Positions 51,136 to 64,000 of a DNA stretch of 64,000 bases are shown in pieces (the stretch's first letter is position 1; the number at the start of each line of letters is the position of its first letter). The stretch covers positions 1 through 64,000 of the forward strand of contig NZ_LSZP01000062.1 in assembly GCF_001580045.1 (NCBI RefSeq), written 5' to 3'. The stretch is from Cephaloticoccus capnophilus. GTDB lineage: Bacteria > Verrucomicrobiota > Verrucomicrobiia > Opitutales > Opitutaceae. The notes below the pieces were generated by a model. It searched no databases, was not told the origin of the DNA, and saw only the letters and a program-made list of their open reading frames with translations. Made by a program: the position numbers and the translations under genes.

Positions 51136-51471
51136 AAAAAGCAGCGCAAAAATGGGGCTCGGGTTCAGTCGCGCGTTTTTTGGTATTACAAGTTAAAACT
51201 TGTAACCAATGATACATATCAAAGCCGAAACCCGCAACGTCAGCGCCGCCTTAAAAAAGCCCAAACCGCCAAGCTCCAAACAGCGCAACTAACCGCCCAA
51301 TAAAAAGCGCCCCCTCCCCCTACCCCGCCGCGCACGACGTTAGCCAGCCCAGATAAGGAGCAGGCACGCTCTGCCATCGCCAGCCTGTTAGCGGTGCTTG
51401 CTCATGAATAGCGATGGCAAAAAACTTCTGGTTGTACTGAGCGGCCCGGCACGCACATAGGACAGGAAACA
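51136..51471. other. Divergent region between the native receptor gene and the hsd operon; probable left island boundary
   Basis: This 336-bp stretch contains the 20-bp palindrome listed below, an A/T-rich block, and the junction between Opitutae-like sequence and the type I restriction block. The ribosome binding site of hsdM, AGGACAGGAAACA, is at its right end. No gene is seen. Confidence 0.5.
51186..51205. promoter_or_regulatory. Perfect AT-rich palindrome upstream of the haemoglobin-type receptor gene
   Basis: TTACAAGTTAAAACTTGTAA is a 20-bp inverted repeat of TTACAAGTT with a two-base spacer, 50 bp upstream of the receptor gene. On the minus strand it overlaps a possible promoter with TTGGTT and TAATAC. 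It looks like an operator for a dimeric regulator; the regulator is unknown. Confidence 0.55.
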
Positions 51472-53029
<1,558 letters not shown>

Positions 53030-53040
<11 letters not shown>

Positions 53041-54277
53041 GTGGCCAATCGTCCGCATTGAGGACATTGCAGAAAAGATTGCGTTGGGGCCATTCGGCTC
53101 GAACATCAAAGCTGAAACGTTCGTCGAAAGCGGTGTTCCCGTCATCAGTGGTGCCCACCTTCACGGCATTCGTGTGGAGGATGGCGTTTTCAACTTCGTT
53201 ACCGAAGAACACGCGGAACGGATGAAGAACTCGAATGTCTTTCGGGGCGATGTCATCTTCACGCGCGCTGGAAACATCGGTCAAGTCGCCTACATTCCGC
53301 ACAATTCACAATACGAACGATATGTCATTTCGCCACTCCGGTTCTATTTACGCTGCGATTTGAGCAAGGCTGATCCAGTCTTTATTTCCTACTTTTTTCA
53401 TAGCAGTGAAGGGCAGCACAAACTGCTCGCCAACGCGTCACAGACTGGTGTTCCATCAATTGCGCGGCCATCTTCATATTTGAAGACGATTGAATTATCA
53501 CTCCCGCCACTCAAAGAACAACGCGCCATCTCCCATATCCTCGGCACACTCGACGACCGCATCGCCAACCTGCGCCAGACCAATGCCACGCTGGAAGCGA
53601 TTGCGCAGGCGTTGTTCAAATCGTGGTTTGTGGATTTTGACGGCGTGCCGCCAGAAGATATGCAGGAATCGGAACTTGGCTTGATTCCCAAGGAGTGGCG
53701 TGTTGGGACGTTTGGCGATGTGGCGGAACATCCGCGCCGCGGTGTACAACCGGAAGAAATCGAATCTTCTACACCGTACATCGCCTTGGAACACATGCCG
53801 AGGCGCTGCATCGCACTTAGCGATTGGGGTATGGCAGTTGGCTTGGAGAGCAACAAACACGAGTTCAAGCGCGGAGAAATCCTGTTTGGAAAACTGCGCC
53901 CATACTTTCACAAGGTCGGCGTCGCGCCAATTGATGGCGTTTGCTCAACCGATATCGTAGTCATTACACCTAAGTCGCCTGCGTGGTTCGGCTTCGTGCT
54001 TGCTCATGCATCAAGTGATCCGTTCGTCGAGTACACCAATGCCGGTTCGACTGGGACAAAAATGCCGCGTACAAGTTGGCGCGAAATGTCGCGCTACGCT
54101 GTCGTGCTGCCACCGGAGTCAATCGCCACAGCGTTCAATGAACAAGTACAACAGATGGTCGAAAAAATCATATCGAACATCCATGAGGTCCGTACGCTCG
54201 CGGCGTTGCGCGACACACTGCTCCCCAAACTGATTTCCGGCAAGCTGCGCTTCCACGGACGTATTCATGAAAGTTGA
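53030..54277 (+). CDS. hsdS: Type I restriction-modification system specificity subunit
   Basis: The 415-residue product has two target recognition domains separated by a conserved helical spacer with [20 protein letters not shown] and a segment rich in Leu/Ala, and a second copy ending near [22 protein letters not shown]. It sets the recognition sequence. The N-terminal domain begins [17 protein letters not shown] and has [10 protein letters not shown]. It overlaps hsdM and is followed by the palindromic array. The target sequence cannot be read from the protein by eye. Confidence 0.95.
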
Positions 54278-54300
54278 ATCCTTCAAATCCGGGCGCTGGC

Positions 54301-54366
54301 TTACCTTAATCTTTTTTAAGGTAAAGAAAATCGATTTTCTTTACCTTAGTGATCGCTCAAGGTAAA
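54301..54366. promoter_or_regulatory. Array of alternating half-sites with a 32-bp perfect palindrome between hsdS and hsdR
   Basis: Four alternating elements: TTACCTTAA (54301-54309), TTAAGGTAAAG (54316-54326), CTTTACCTTA (54339-54348) and AAGGTAAA (54359-54366). The second and third are arms of a perfect 32-bp palindrome at 54317-54348 centred on ATCGAT. The first can also pair with the second, and the third with the fourth, so at least three mutually exclusive hairpins are possible. It may be an operator or an RNA switch controlling hsdR. Confidence 0.6.
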
Positions 54367-54410
54367 CTTGGCGACTCGTTGGGGACACGATCCGCGCGAG
54401 ACCACCCTGC

Positions 54411-57682
<3,272 letters not shown>

Positions 57683-57692
<10 letters not shown>

Positions 57693-57880
57693 AGGTCCGC
57701 GTAGCCGATGTCGCCGTTGGGCTGGATGTCAAAGTAGTCGGTAAAGATCTCACCGCCATCGAGGTGCGCGTAGGCCGGTTGCGTGACCGACACCCAGTCC
57801 GGGTTGATCCGGTATTCGAGTTTGGCGTCGATCATATTGGAGGGATAAGGCAATGGCGGGATCGCGCTGTGCTGTGTCAC
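57683..57880 (-). pseudogene. Fragment of a TonB-dependent receptor barrel
   Basis: On the minus strand, directly after the ABC exporter gene, a frame starting with GTG at 57880 (overlapping the exporter's restored stop, GTGA) reads AKLEYRINPDWVSVTQ and [20 protein letters not shown] followed by REELR. These resemble barrel strands of siderophore receptors of the FyuA type, which often sit beside YbtP/YbtQ-like exporters. The plug and most of the barrel are absent, and the frame runs into antisense RhuM sequence. The identification is by eye. Confidence 0.45.
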
Positions 57881-59645
57881 TGCGCCTTACCCTGCACCAG
57901 CCGCCAGTCCTGGGCCTGCTGCTGCGTGTTCCACAGCCGCGCATAAAGCTCCCGCGGGCGAGCAGCGCGTCATGTTGGCCCTGCTCGACGAGGCGCCCCT
58001 GGTCGAGCACCAGGATGCGGTTGGCGTGGCGCACGTTCTTGAGCCGGTGGGCGATGACCACCACGGTGCGTCCGTGCGCAAGTTCCGCCATGGCGCGCTG
58101 GATCTCGGCTTCTGCTGAAGGGTCGACGCTGGCCGTGGCTTCGTCGAGTAGCAGGATCGGCGCGTCCTTGAGCAGCGCGCGGGCGATCGAAATGCGCTGG
58201 CGCTCTCCGCCCGACAATGACGCGCCGCCTTCGTCCAGCACGGTGTCGTAGCCCTGCGGCAAGGCTTCGATGAAATCGTGTGCTTGCGCTCGCCTGGCCG
58301 CGCTAATGGCCTGTTCGCGAGTGGCGTCAGGGCGGCCGATGCGCAGATTGTCCAGCACGGTGCCGGAAAATAGCAGCACGTCCTGAAACACCATGGCGAC
58401 GTGCCGCTGCAGTGCGTGGGTGCCGATCTCGCGCAGGTCCACGCCCCCCAGGCGGATGGTGCCGCCGCTGACGTCCCACAGCCGCGCGATCAGGTGCACC
58501 AGCGTGCTCTTGCCCGCGCCGCTGGGGCCGACCACGGCGGTCAGGCCCTGGGCCGGAATGGTGCAGCTCACGCCATCGAGCGCGGGTGGTGCGTCTTTCT
58601 CGTTCGTGCCTTCATAGGTGAAACGCACATCCTCGAACGCGATCTCATGGCCTTGTGGCGACTTGGGCTGCGTGGGCTCAGTCAACGCAGGCTCGGCCAG
58701 CAGCGCCTCGATACGCCCCAGTGCCCGCTTCGCGAAGCGCAGCAGCATCGTGGATACGCCCACGTCGAACAGTTGCCGGTACACCGGCAGCGCCAGCACC
58801 AGGAACAGCACCAGCACTTCGGGGGCGAGTGTGCTGTTGCCCAGCCACCAGGCACCGGCCACGACCAGACTGGCGTAACCGGCTTCCAGCAGGAAGCCGT
58901 AGGCCGCCAGCCAGGGTGCCGGTTTGGATTCCACCGCCAGCATGGCCGCATGCTGCTCGCCAAGCACGGCTTCGAGGCGCTGCCAGGCCTGGCCGAAGCG
59001 GCCAAAGCCGCGGATCACCGCGATGCCCTGTACGTATTCGAGCAGGGCCGCGTGCGCGCGGGCATTGGCGGTGATCACGCGCGCGCCAGGTCGCGCCAGC
59101 ACCTGCTGGGTCCAGACCAGCGCGCCGAAGGCCAAGGGCAGCCCCACCACCATCACCAGTGCCAGCCGTAGATCGACCCAGAACAGGAACAGCGCCAAGA
59201 ATAGCGGCATCGCGATGCCCGACACGAACACGCCGAGGAAATGCGACCACAGGTTCTCGACCAGTTCCAGGTCGGAGGTCAGGCGCGCGCCCAGGTCGCC
59301 GCCGCGCTGGCGGCCAAACCAGCCCATTGGCAGGCGGCGCAGATGGTCGGCCACGCGCAGCCGGGCCTCGCCCATCATCGCGTAGGCACCGTTGAACACC
59401 AGCGGCATGGCGATGCAGCCAGCCGCGATGCGCAGCGCCACGCAGGCGGCCATCGCCAGACCGATGAACAGCGCACCCTGTGCCGTTGCGCTGCCAGCGA
59501 ACACGTCGCGCAGCAGCAGGTACAGCAGCGGGTACGGCGCGGCGGCGAACAGGCCTTCGAGGACTGAGCACGCTAGGCCGCGCAGCAAGCGCGGATCGCG
59601 TGTGCCGGAGAGGCGAAAACCGGACTGCACCAGCTCGCGGATCAT
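57877..59645 (-). CDS. ABC exporter, YbtP-like, with C-terminal frameshift
   Basis: A half-size exporter of about 589 residues when repaired: six-helix membrane domain (about 1-310), then the ATPase with VVGPSGAGKSTLVHL (Walker A), the LSGGERQRISIARALL signature and ILLLDEATASVD. It resembles YbtP-like partners that handle siderophores. Near 57950-57956 a run of G on the minus strand is one base short: after LLARG the uncorrected frame reads SFMRGCGTRS, while the shifted frame reads ELYARLWNTQQQAQDWRLVQ to a stop at 57877. The ATPase core is complete, so function may persist. Overlaps its partner by four bases. Confidence 0.87.
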
Positions 59646-61438
59646 GGCTGTACCTCCTGCGGGGCGCTAAGCGACCAGTGCCGCGCTTGTTCGTGGTCGC
59701 GCCACAGTCGCTGGTAGACGGCGCAGTCCCTCAGCAATTCGTCGTGCCTGCCCTGGGCGGCGACACGGCCGCCGTCCAGCACGACGATGTGGTCGGCGTG
59801 CATGACGGTACGCAGCCGGTGGCCAATCATCAGCACCGTGCGGCCCTGGCGCAGTTCGTCCAGCGCCTGCTGGATCAGCGCCTCGTTCTCGGCATCGACG
59901 CTGGCGGTGGCCTCGTCCAGCAGCAAAATGGGGGCGTCCTTGAGCAGCGCACGGGCGATCGACAGGCGCTGGCGTTCGCCGCCGGACAGCCGCGCGCCGC
60001 GCTCGCCCAGCGGGGTGTCGTAGCCCTGGGGCAGCGCCAGAATGAAATCGTGCGCCCGCGCTGCGCGGGCAGCGGCCTCGACCGCTGCGTCGCTAGCATT
60101 GGACCGGGCCATCCGCAGGTTGTCGCGCACCGTGCCGTCGAACAGCACCACCTCCTGGAACACGATGCCGAGCCGGCCCAGCAGCGCATCCAGCGGCCAT
60201 GCGCGCACGTCCACGCCGCCCACGCGCAGGGTACCGGCCTCGAACTCGTACAGGCGCGCGACCAGCCGCGCCAGTGTGCTCTTGCCCGAGCCGCTGGGGC
60301 CGACCAAGGCGGTCACTTGACCGGCCCGGGCCGTGAAGCTCACGCCGTCGAGCGCCAGCCGATTGCCGTAGCGGTGGCGCAGGTCGGCGAACTCGATGTC
60401 CAGGGTTCCGTCAGGAACTTGCGCCACGGCGCTGTCGGCCAGTGTCGGCGCGGCCAGCACCTCGTTGATGCGGCCCAGCGATTCACCGCGATGCATCTGT
60501 TCGCCCAGCGCAAAGGTCAGCCGCAGCAGCGGCATCAGCACCGCAGGGGCCACCAGCAGGAAAAGCACATAGGTCGGCAGATCCAAACTTGCCTGGGCGT
60601 GCAGCCAAGCGCCCAGCGGCGCGACCACCACCAGGTTGGCCGTCAGAAGCCCAACGAACAGCACCCAGCCGCTGGCACTTTCCAACGCGTAACCGCTTAC
60701 CCAATCCACCGCACCGCGCACGGCAGCGGCCAGTTCACCGAAGTTACGGGCATCCAGCCCGAAGCTCTTGACGACATGCACGCCACGCACGAACTCGCCG
60801 ACTTGGTCGGCGATGCGCTTTTGCAGCGCGCTCCACGCGCGCATCTTCTGGGCACCACGGCGCATAAACCACCACTGCGCCAGCAGCGCCAGCGGCAGCG
60901 GCACCAGCGCGGCCAAGGCCAGCCGCCAATCGGTCGCGAACAGCAGAGCCAGGGCCGCCAAGGGCACCGTGGCCGCGGCCACCGCATCGGGCAGCATGTG
61001 GGCATAGAAGCCTTCGAGGCTGTTCACGTCGTCGTTGAGCGTACGTCGCAGGCTGCCCGAACCACGCCCGGCGAAGAACGACAGCGGCACCTCGCCCAGC
61101 CGACGCGCCATCGCCAGCCGCAGCCGGTGCTGGATGGCGAAGGCACCGGTGTGGGCCAGCACGTGGCTCGCCGCCATCAAGGCCCAGCGCAGCGCCAACA
61201 GGCCCAGCATCCACCCCAGCAGCGGCCAGAGCGCCGCCATGTTGAACGGCCCGCCCGAGAGCAGTTCCAGCGTGATCCGGTAGATGAACCAGAACGGCGC
61301 GATGCTCAGCGCCGCCGAGGCAACGGCCGTGACGAGCGCGCCGCTCAGAGGCCACGGCGCGATGCGCAGCAAGCTTCCGAAGCTCAGGGGCCGATCGCCG
61401 CGGATGGGAAGCGACTCGTCGTGACGTGAAGACTGCAT
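59642..61438 (-). CDS. ABC exporter, YbtQ-like
   Basis: The 598-residue product has a six-helix membrane domain (LSFGSLLRIAPWPLSGAL at the start) and an ATPase with LVGPSGSGKSTLARLVARL, LSGGERQRLSIARALL and ILLLDEATASVD. With the next gene, whose ATG overlaps its stop, it should form a heterodimer of the YbtP/YbtQ type, linked to siderophore handling. A GGAGA ribosome binding site lies just upstream of the start at 61438; longer frames run to 61666 but overlap other sequence. The membrane part is rich in Ala and Arg as in proteobacterial homologues. Confidence 0.9.
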   Translation of the reverse strand: MQSSRHDESLPIRGDRPLSFGSLLRIAPWPLSGALVTAVASAALSIAPFWFIYRITLELLSGGPFNMAALWPLLGWMLGLLALRWALMAASHVLAHTGAFAIQHRLRLAMARRLGEVPLSFFAGRGSGSLRRTLNDDVNSLEGFYAHMLPDAVAAATVPLAALALLFATDWRLALAALVPLPLALLAQWWFMRRGAQKMRAWSALQKRIADQVGEFVRGVHVVKSFGLDARNFGELAAAVRGAVDWVSGYALESASGWVLFVGLLTANLVVVAPLGAWLHAQASLDLPTYVLFLLVAPAVLMPLLRLTFALGEQMHRGESLGRINEVLAAPTLADSAVAQVPDGTLDIEFADLRHRYGNRLALDGVSFTARAGQVTALVGPSGSGKSTLARLVARLYEFEAGTLRVGGVDVRAWPLDALLGRLGIVFQEVVLFDGTVRDNLRMARSNASDAAVEAAARAARAHDFILALPQGYDTPLGERGARLSGGERQRLSIARALLKDAPILLLDEATASVDAENEALIQQALDELRQGRTVLMIGHRLRTVMHADHIVVLDGGRVAAQGRHDELLRDCAVYQRLWRDHEQARHWSLSAPQEVQP

Positions 61439-61460
61439 GGTTCTCCATGGCCCGAAGGCT

Positions 61461-61569
61461 TTAGCTCGCGCCCACCAGTTGCAGCGCACAGGATCGGGCT
61501 TGCTCGGCAGAGCAGGCCACGCGCACGGGCACGCGGTGGCCGGGCGCAGGGACGAAAGGTGCGGCGGCG
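61461..61569 (-). pseudogene. C-terminal remnant of an unidentified gene at the right island edge
   Basis: The minus-strand frame reads APFVPAPGHRVPVRVAC and SAEQARSCALQLVGAS before a TAA at 61461, 22 bp ahead of the exporter start. It has coding character and typical spacing to the exporter gene, but its 5' part is replaced by the end of the DUF3526 gene, whose stop is at 61570. The family is not recognised. Confidence 0.4.
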
Positions 61570-63021
61570 TTAGGCACCCCCGTTTACGCCATTGGGCGAA
61601 TAGCGGCCCAGGCCGGGGAGACTCGCGGCGAGCAGCAATGCTGCGCCGAGCGCGAGGACCAGCCACTGGGCGGTCGCGTTTGCGGACGTCGCTGCGGCTT
61701 CCTCAAACGCGAAGCGGGGCACTTGGTCGAACTCCGTAAACGCCTCGCCTGCGATAATCTTGGGTTGGAAGAAATCGCGGAGTGCGTCGTGGAAGTCGCC
61801 CGCTTGGCGTTGAAACTCACGGTGCCGCTCCATCCCCGTGCCGCTTAGATCGTTGAAGGCGGCTTGCGCGAGCAGCGCGGGCGAGAGGTATTTAAGCGCA
61901 TCGACAAGGCCCTGTTGGCGTTCGAGCTGCTCGGTATAGCGCGCACGAACCGGCGCAAGGAGCCGCTCCTGCTCCTGATAGCCGAGGTGGGCGATAAGCC
62001 GAGGATTCGCCTGCGTGCCTGCGGCCACGGCAGCTTGCGCCTCAGCGGAGGCCAATTCGGGGTGATCCTCGAAGTACTCGGCCAAGAGCTGGCTTTGGCG
62101 GTTGCGCGCCTCTTCGGTCACGACGCGCTGCGCGTCGATGTACGCCATGCGCGAAGGCACCGGGTAAATCGCTTTTGCCGCGACGCTCACCGTAGACGGC
62201 ACGATGATTGTGAAGACCAACCAAGCTCCAGCGAGGACAACGGCATTCGTCGCCGAAGCGCCTCCACGACTTGAGACGAAGACGGCCAAGCCGACCCAAA
62301 ACAGTCCGTAAAAGAAGGCCACGGCGAGCCAGCCAAAGAGTGCCCCGCCGCTTACCTGCCCGAGCAGGCCCGTAACGCTCAAGCCACCGAGCAAAATCGC
62401 CACAAGTGCGAGCAGCACGCACACTCCGAGAAAGAGGCTGCGCCCCAAAGCAAGCCGTTTAACGGAGCCTTGCTGTAGGAGAATGAGCGGCAAGGTGCCG
62501 CGTTCGCGCTCCGCCGAAACGAGGTTGTAAGTCAGCCCAAGGAGTAGCAGCGGCACGATGTAGATGACCACAAAGGCGACATCGAAACTGCCGATAAGGA
62601 GCCGCTGCGGGTTTTCGTACTCGGCAGCCGTTAATGCGCTGTCCCGCGAGTTGAGCGCGAGTTTATGCACACTGGGGTATAGGTCGCTTTGGCCCACGGA
62701 AAGCGCAGCGAGGGCACGACTCGGCTTCACCGCATTGGCAACCATATGGCGAAGCGCGAAACCGGAAGGCGTGCGTGGATCAGAAAAGCTCGGCGTCGTC
62801 GCCTCACCGCTATCGAGCTTGCGCGCGAGTTCGGCCGTTGCCGCTGCGCTAGTCTCCACTGCGGAAAGCGCGGCGGCTTGCTTCGCTTGCTGGTCGCGCA
62901 GCCGCGAGCTGCCGTTGGAAATCGCCAGCCCCGAGAGCACGAGCAGCAGCAAGAGTACCACCGCAAAGGTCGGCTCGGAGCGCAGGTGCCGCAGTTCCCA
63001 AAAGAAAAATCGGAAATTCAT
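61570..63021 (-). CDS. ABC-2 type permease with DUF3526 domain
   Basis: The 483-residue membrane protein starts MNFRFFFWELRHLRSEP, with helices at about 18-36, 150-175, 200-225 and 245-290, a large extracytoplasmic loop, and a last helix near the C-terminus. SFDVAFVVIYIVPLLLLGL and YNLVSAERERGTL are typical of DUF3526 ABC-2 permeases. Such permeases often lie beside TonB-dependent receptors in an uptake or export cluster. The partner gene follows upstream with 21 bp between. The reading end is apparently intact. Confidence 0.85.
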   Translation of the reverse strand: MNFRFFFWELRHLRSEPTFAVVLLLLLVLSGLAISNGSSRLRDQQAKQAAALSAVETSAAATAELARKLDSGEATTPSFSDPRTPSGFALRHMVANAVKPSRALAALSVGQSDLYPSVHKLALNSRDSALTAAEYENPQRLLIGSFDVAFVVIYIVPLLLLGLTYNLVSAERERGTLPLILLQQGSVKRLALGRSLFLGVCVLLALVAILLGGLSVTGLLGQVSGGALFGWLAVAFFYGLFWVGLAVFVSSRGGASATNAVVLAGAWLVFTIIVPSTVSVAAKAIYPVPSRMAYIDAQRVVTEEARNRQSQLLAEYFEDHPELASAEAQAAVAAGTQANPRLIAHLGYQEQERLLAPVRARYTEQLERQQGLVDALKYLSPALLAQAAFNDLSGTGMERHREFQRQAGDFHDALRDFFQPKIIAGEAFTEFDQVPRFAFEEAAATSANATAQWLVLALGAALLLAASLPGLGRYSPNGVNGGA

Positions 63022-63042
63022 GGGTGTCGTTTTTTTGTAAAA

Positions 63043-64000
63043 TTACAGAGCGTTAAGCCGACGGGCGGCAGTGGTGAAAAAGGCGAGTGTCGCCGCAAAC
63101 CACGCCGCGAGCGCGATCAGCGGGACGGCTTGACCGCGCAAGGCATCGCCAAGCGAAGGCGCGCTAATGACGAGCGGCGGCACCTTGGCCCAGAGCTCGG
63201 CACCGGCGAGGTAAGCCCCGCTGCCCTGCTTCCCGTCATTGATAAGAATGTCTTCGTTGAGCGTATCTTGGACCAGGCGGCGGTACGCCTCGGCACTCTC
63301 AATGAAGTGGCGGTGATGGGCGAAGTCCGTCCCAGCCAGCGCGCGCGAAAGCGGTTGCAGCGCAGCGAGCGGAGCAATCCACGAGCGGGCGCGCTGGTAG
63401 GCGTTTTGCGCCTCAATCACGTCGTGGAGCTCTCCATACACTTCGTCGAAAACGAGGTAGCCCGCCGACTCGCCGCGCAGGAGGCTCAGCCCGCGCGAGG
63501 AAAGGCCGTTTAGTTCCTCCACGCCAGAGAGGCCGTACCGCTCGATGACACGCGGCTCCCAAATCGCGCGGGCACGCACAGCGTACTCGGGGTTTTGTTG
63601 CCGACGCTGAATCTCGTTTTTCACCGTGGCGACCGAGGGGATCGCGTAACGGCCCGCTGCGATCTCTGAGAGCATGCGCGGGACGAGTAAGCCGTTAAGC
63701 ATCCAAACACCGAGCAAGATGATGAGCGAGGCCCGCGAACTGCGCACAGTGGCCGACACGCCGAGTGTGAGAAACAGGAAGACGCCCAAATAAACGAGAT
63801 AGAGCAGGGCCATCAGCCCGAAGCGGCTCCAGGCGTTTTCGGTAGCCGCATCTTGGAGTCCCGCGAGGACGAGCCCGCTAAGCAGCAGCGCAGGCACAGC
63901 GAGGAGCGCGAAGGCCGCGGCAAGCCCCGCTGCCTTTCCGAAAAGCCAGCGCGTGGGCGAAAGCCCGAGCGCAGAGATTTGGCGGAGCGTGCCGCGCTCG
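63043..64000 (-). CDS. ABC-2 type permease, partial (5' end beyond window)
   Basis: The frame stays open to the end of the window; a GTG at 63897 is internal. Upstream residues read ERGTLRQISALGLSPTRW, typical of ABC-2/DUF3526 permeases, then hydrophobic helices (FALLAVPALLLSGLVLAG and others), a long extracytoplasmic loop with AIWEPRVIERYG and HHRHFIESAEAYR, and a last helix at the C-terminus. It is the partner of the permease that follows. An ATPase gene is expected beyond the window. Confidence 0.85.
   Translation of the reverse strand, partial: ERGTLRQISALGLSPTRWLFGKAAGLAAAFALLAVPALLLSGLVLAGLQDAATENAWSRFGLMALLYLVYLGVFLFLTLGVSATVRSSRASLIILLGVWMLNGLLVPRMLSEIAAGRYAIPSVATVKNEIQRRQQNPEYAVRARAIWEPRVIERYGLSGVEELNGLSSRGLSLLRGESAGYLVFDEVYGELHDVIEAQNAYQRARSWIAPLAALQPLSRALAGTDFAHHRHFIESAEAYRRLVQDTLNEDILINDGKQGSGAYLAGAELWAKVPPLVISAPSLGDALRGQAVPLIALAAWFAATLAFFTTAARRLNAL

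Overview
This window looks like a chromosome segment from a GC-rich verrucomicrobium of the Opitutales/Opitutaceae type. The evidence is TonB-dependent receptors whose mature N-terminus carries an LSPFEVS-like segment, a full set of aspartate, shikimate and serine biosynthesis genes with Opitutus-like architecture, and DUF3526 permeases. The taxonomic call is an inference from recognised protein families; no database search was done.

Layout: 0-1 kb, 3' end of a sugar-type solute-binding protein with lower GC than its surroundings. 1.1-2.4 kb, exbB-exbD. 2.6-6.1 kb, a PfkB-type kinase, tmk and holB. 6.4-10.7 kb, a GH2 beta-galactosidase and an alpha/beta hydrolase on the minus strand. 10.8-13.5 kb, mutS. 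13.9-19.5 kb, minus-strand genes for DAHP synthase, an RluA-type pseudouridine synthase, a TonB-like protein, Maf and a TolC-like protein. 19.7-26.4 kb, plus-strand nadE, hemL, a secreted S55 (SpoIVB-like) peptidase and a large secreted protein. 26.9-33.5 kb, rpmB, a dCMP deaminase, a NIF3-family protein, aroQ, a NusG-like regulator, a TonB-dependent receptor and aroE. 33.6-40.2 kb, a minus-strand run serA-plsY-hom-lysC-thrC. 40.4-43.6 kb, an HD phosphohydrolase, then tdh-kbl for threonine breakdown. 43.7-51.1 kb, a DNA/RNA endonuclease, an OprC/NosA-like copper receptor, a CxxC protein, a DUF4198 protein and a haemoglobin-type receptor. 51.5-61.6 kb, a block that looks foreign: a type I restriction-modification operon (hsdM-hsdS-hsdR) followed, in the opposite direction, by a pair of YbtP/YbtQ-like ABC exporters, with gene fragments at its inner and right-hand junctions. 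61.6-64 kb, two DUF3526 ABC-2 permeases, the second running off the window.

The most unusual signal is a family of four long composite repeats, about 280-380 bp each, at 6137-6419, 13521-13825, 26446-26736 and 44751-45128. Each is intergenic and all have the same orientation. The intact copies have 13-bp perfect inverted ends extended to about 36 bp, and inside them up to three strong palindromes in fixed order. Stem sequences differ between copies while base pairing is kept, as expected if the folded form matters. No transposase lies next to any copy. I propose this as an undescribed non-autonomous or structured-RNA element of this lineage.

The second theme is the 51.5-61.6 kb block. It sits between the haemoglobin-type receptor group and the DUF3526 permeases, all on the minus strand, and may have split a native metal-uptake cluster. 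The end of hsdR runs into a short RhuM-family fragment, which abuts an inverted fragment of a TonB-dependent receptor. One ABC exporter has a one-base frameshift near its 3' end. Between hsdS and hsdR lies a 32-bp perfect palindrome flanked by extra half-sites that could form alternative hairpins.
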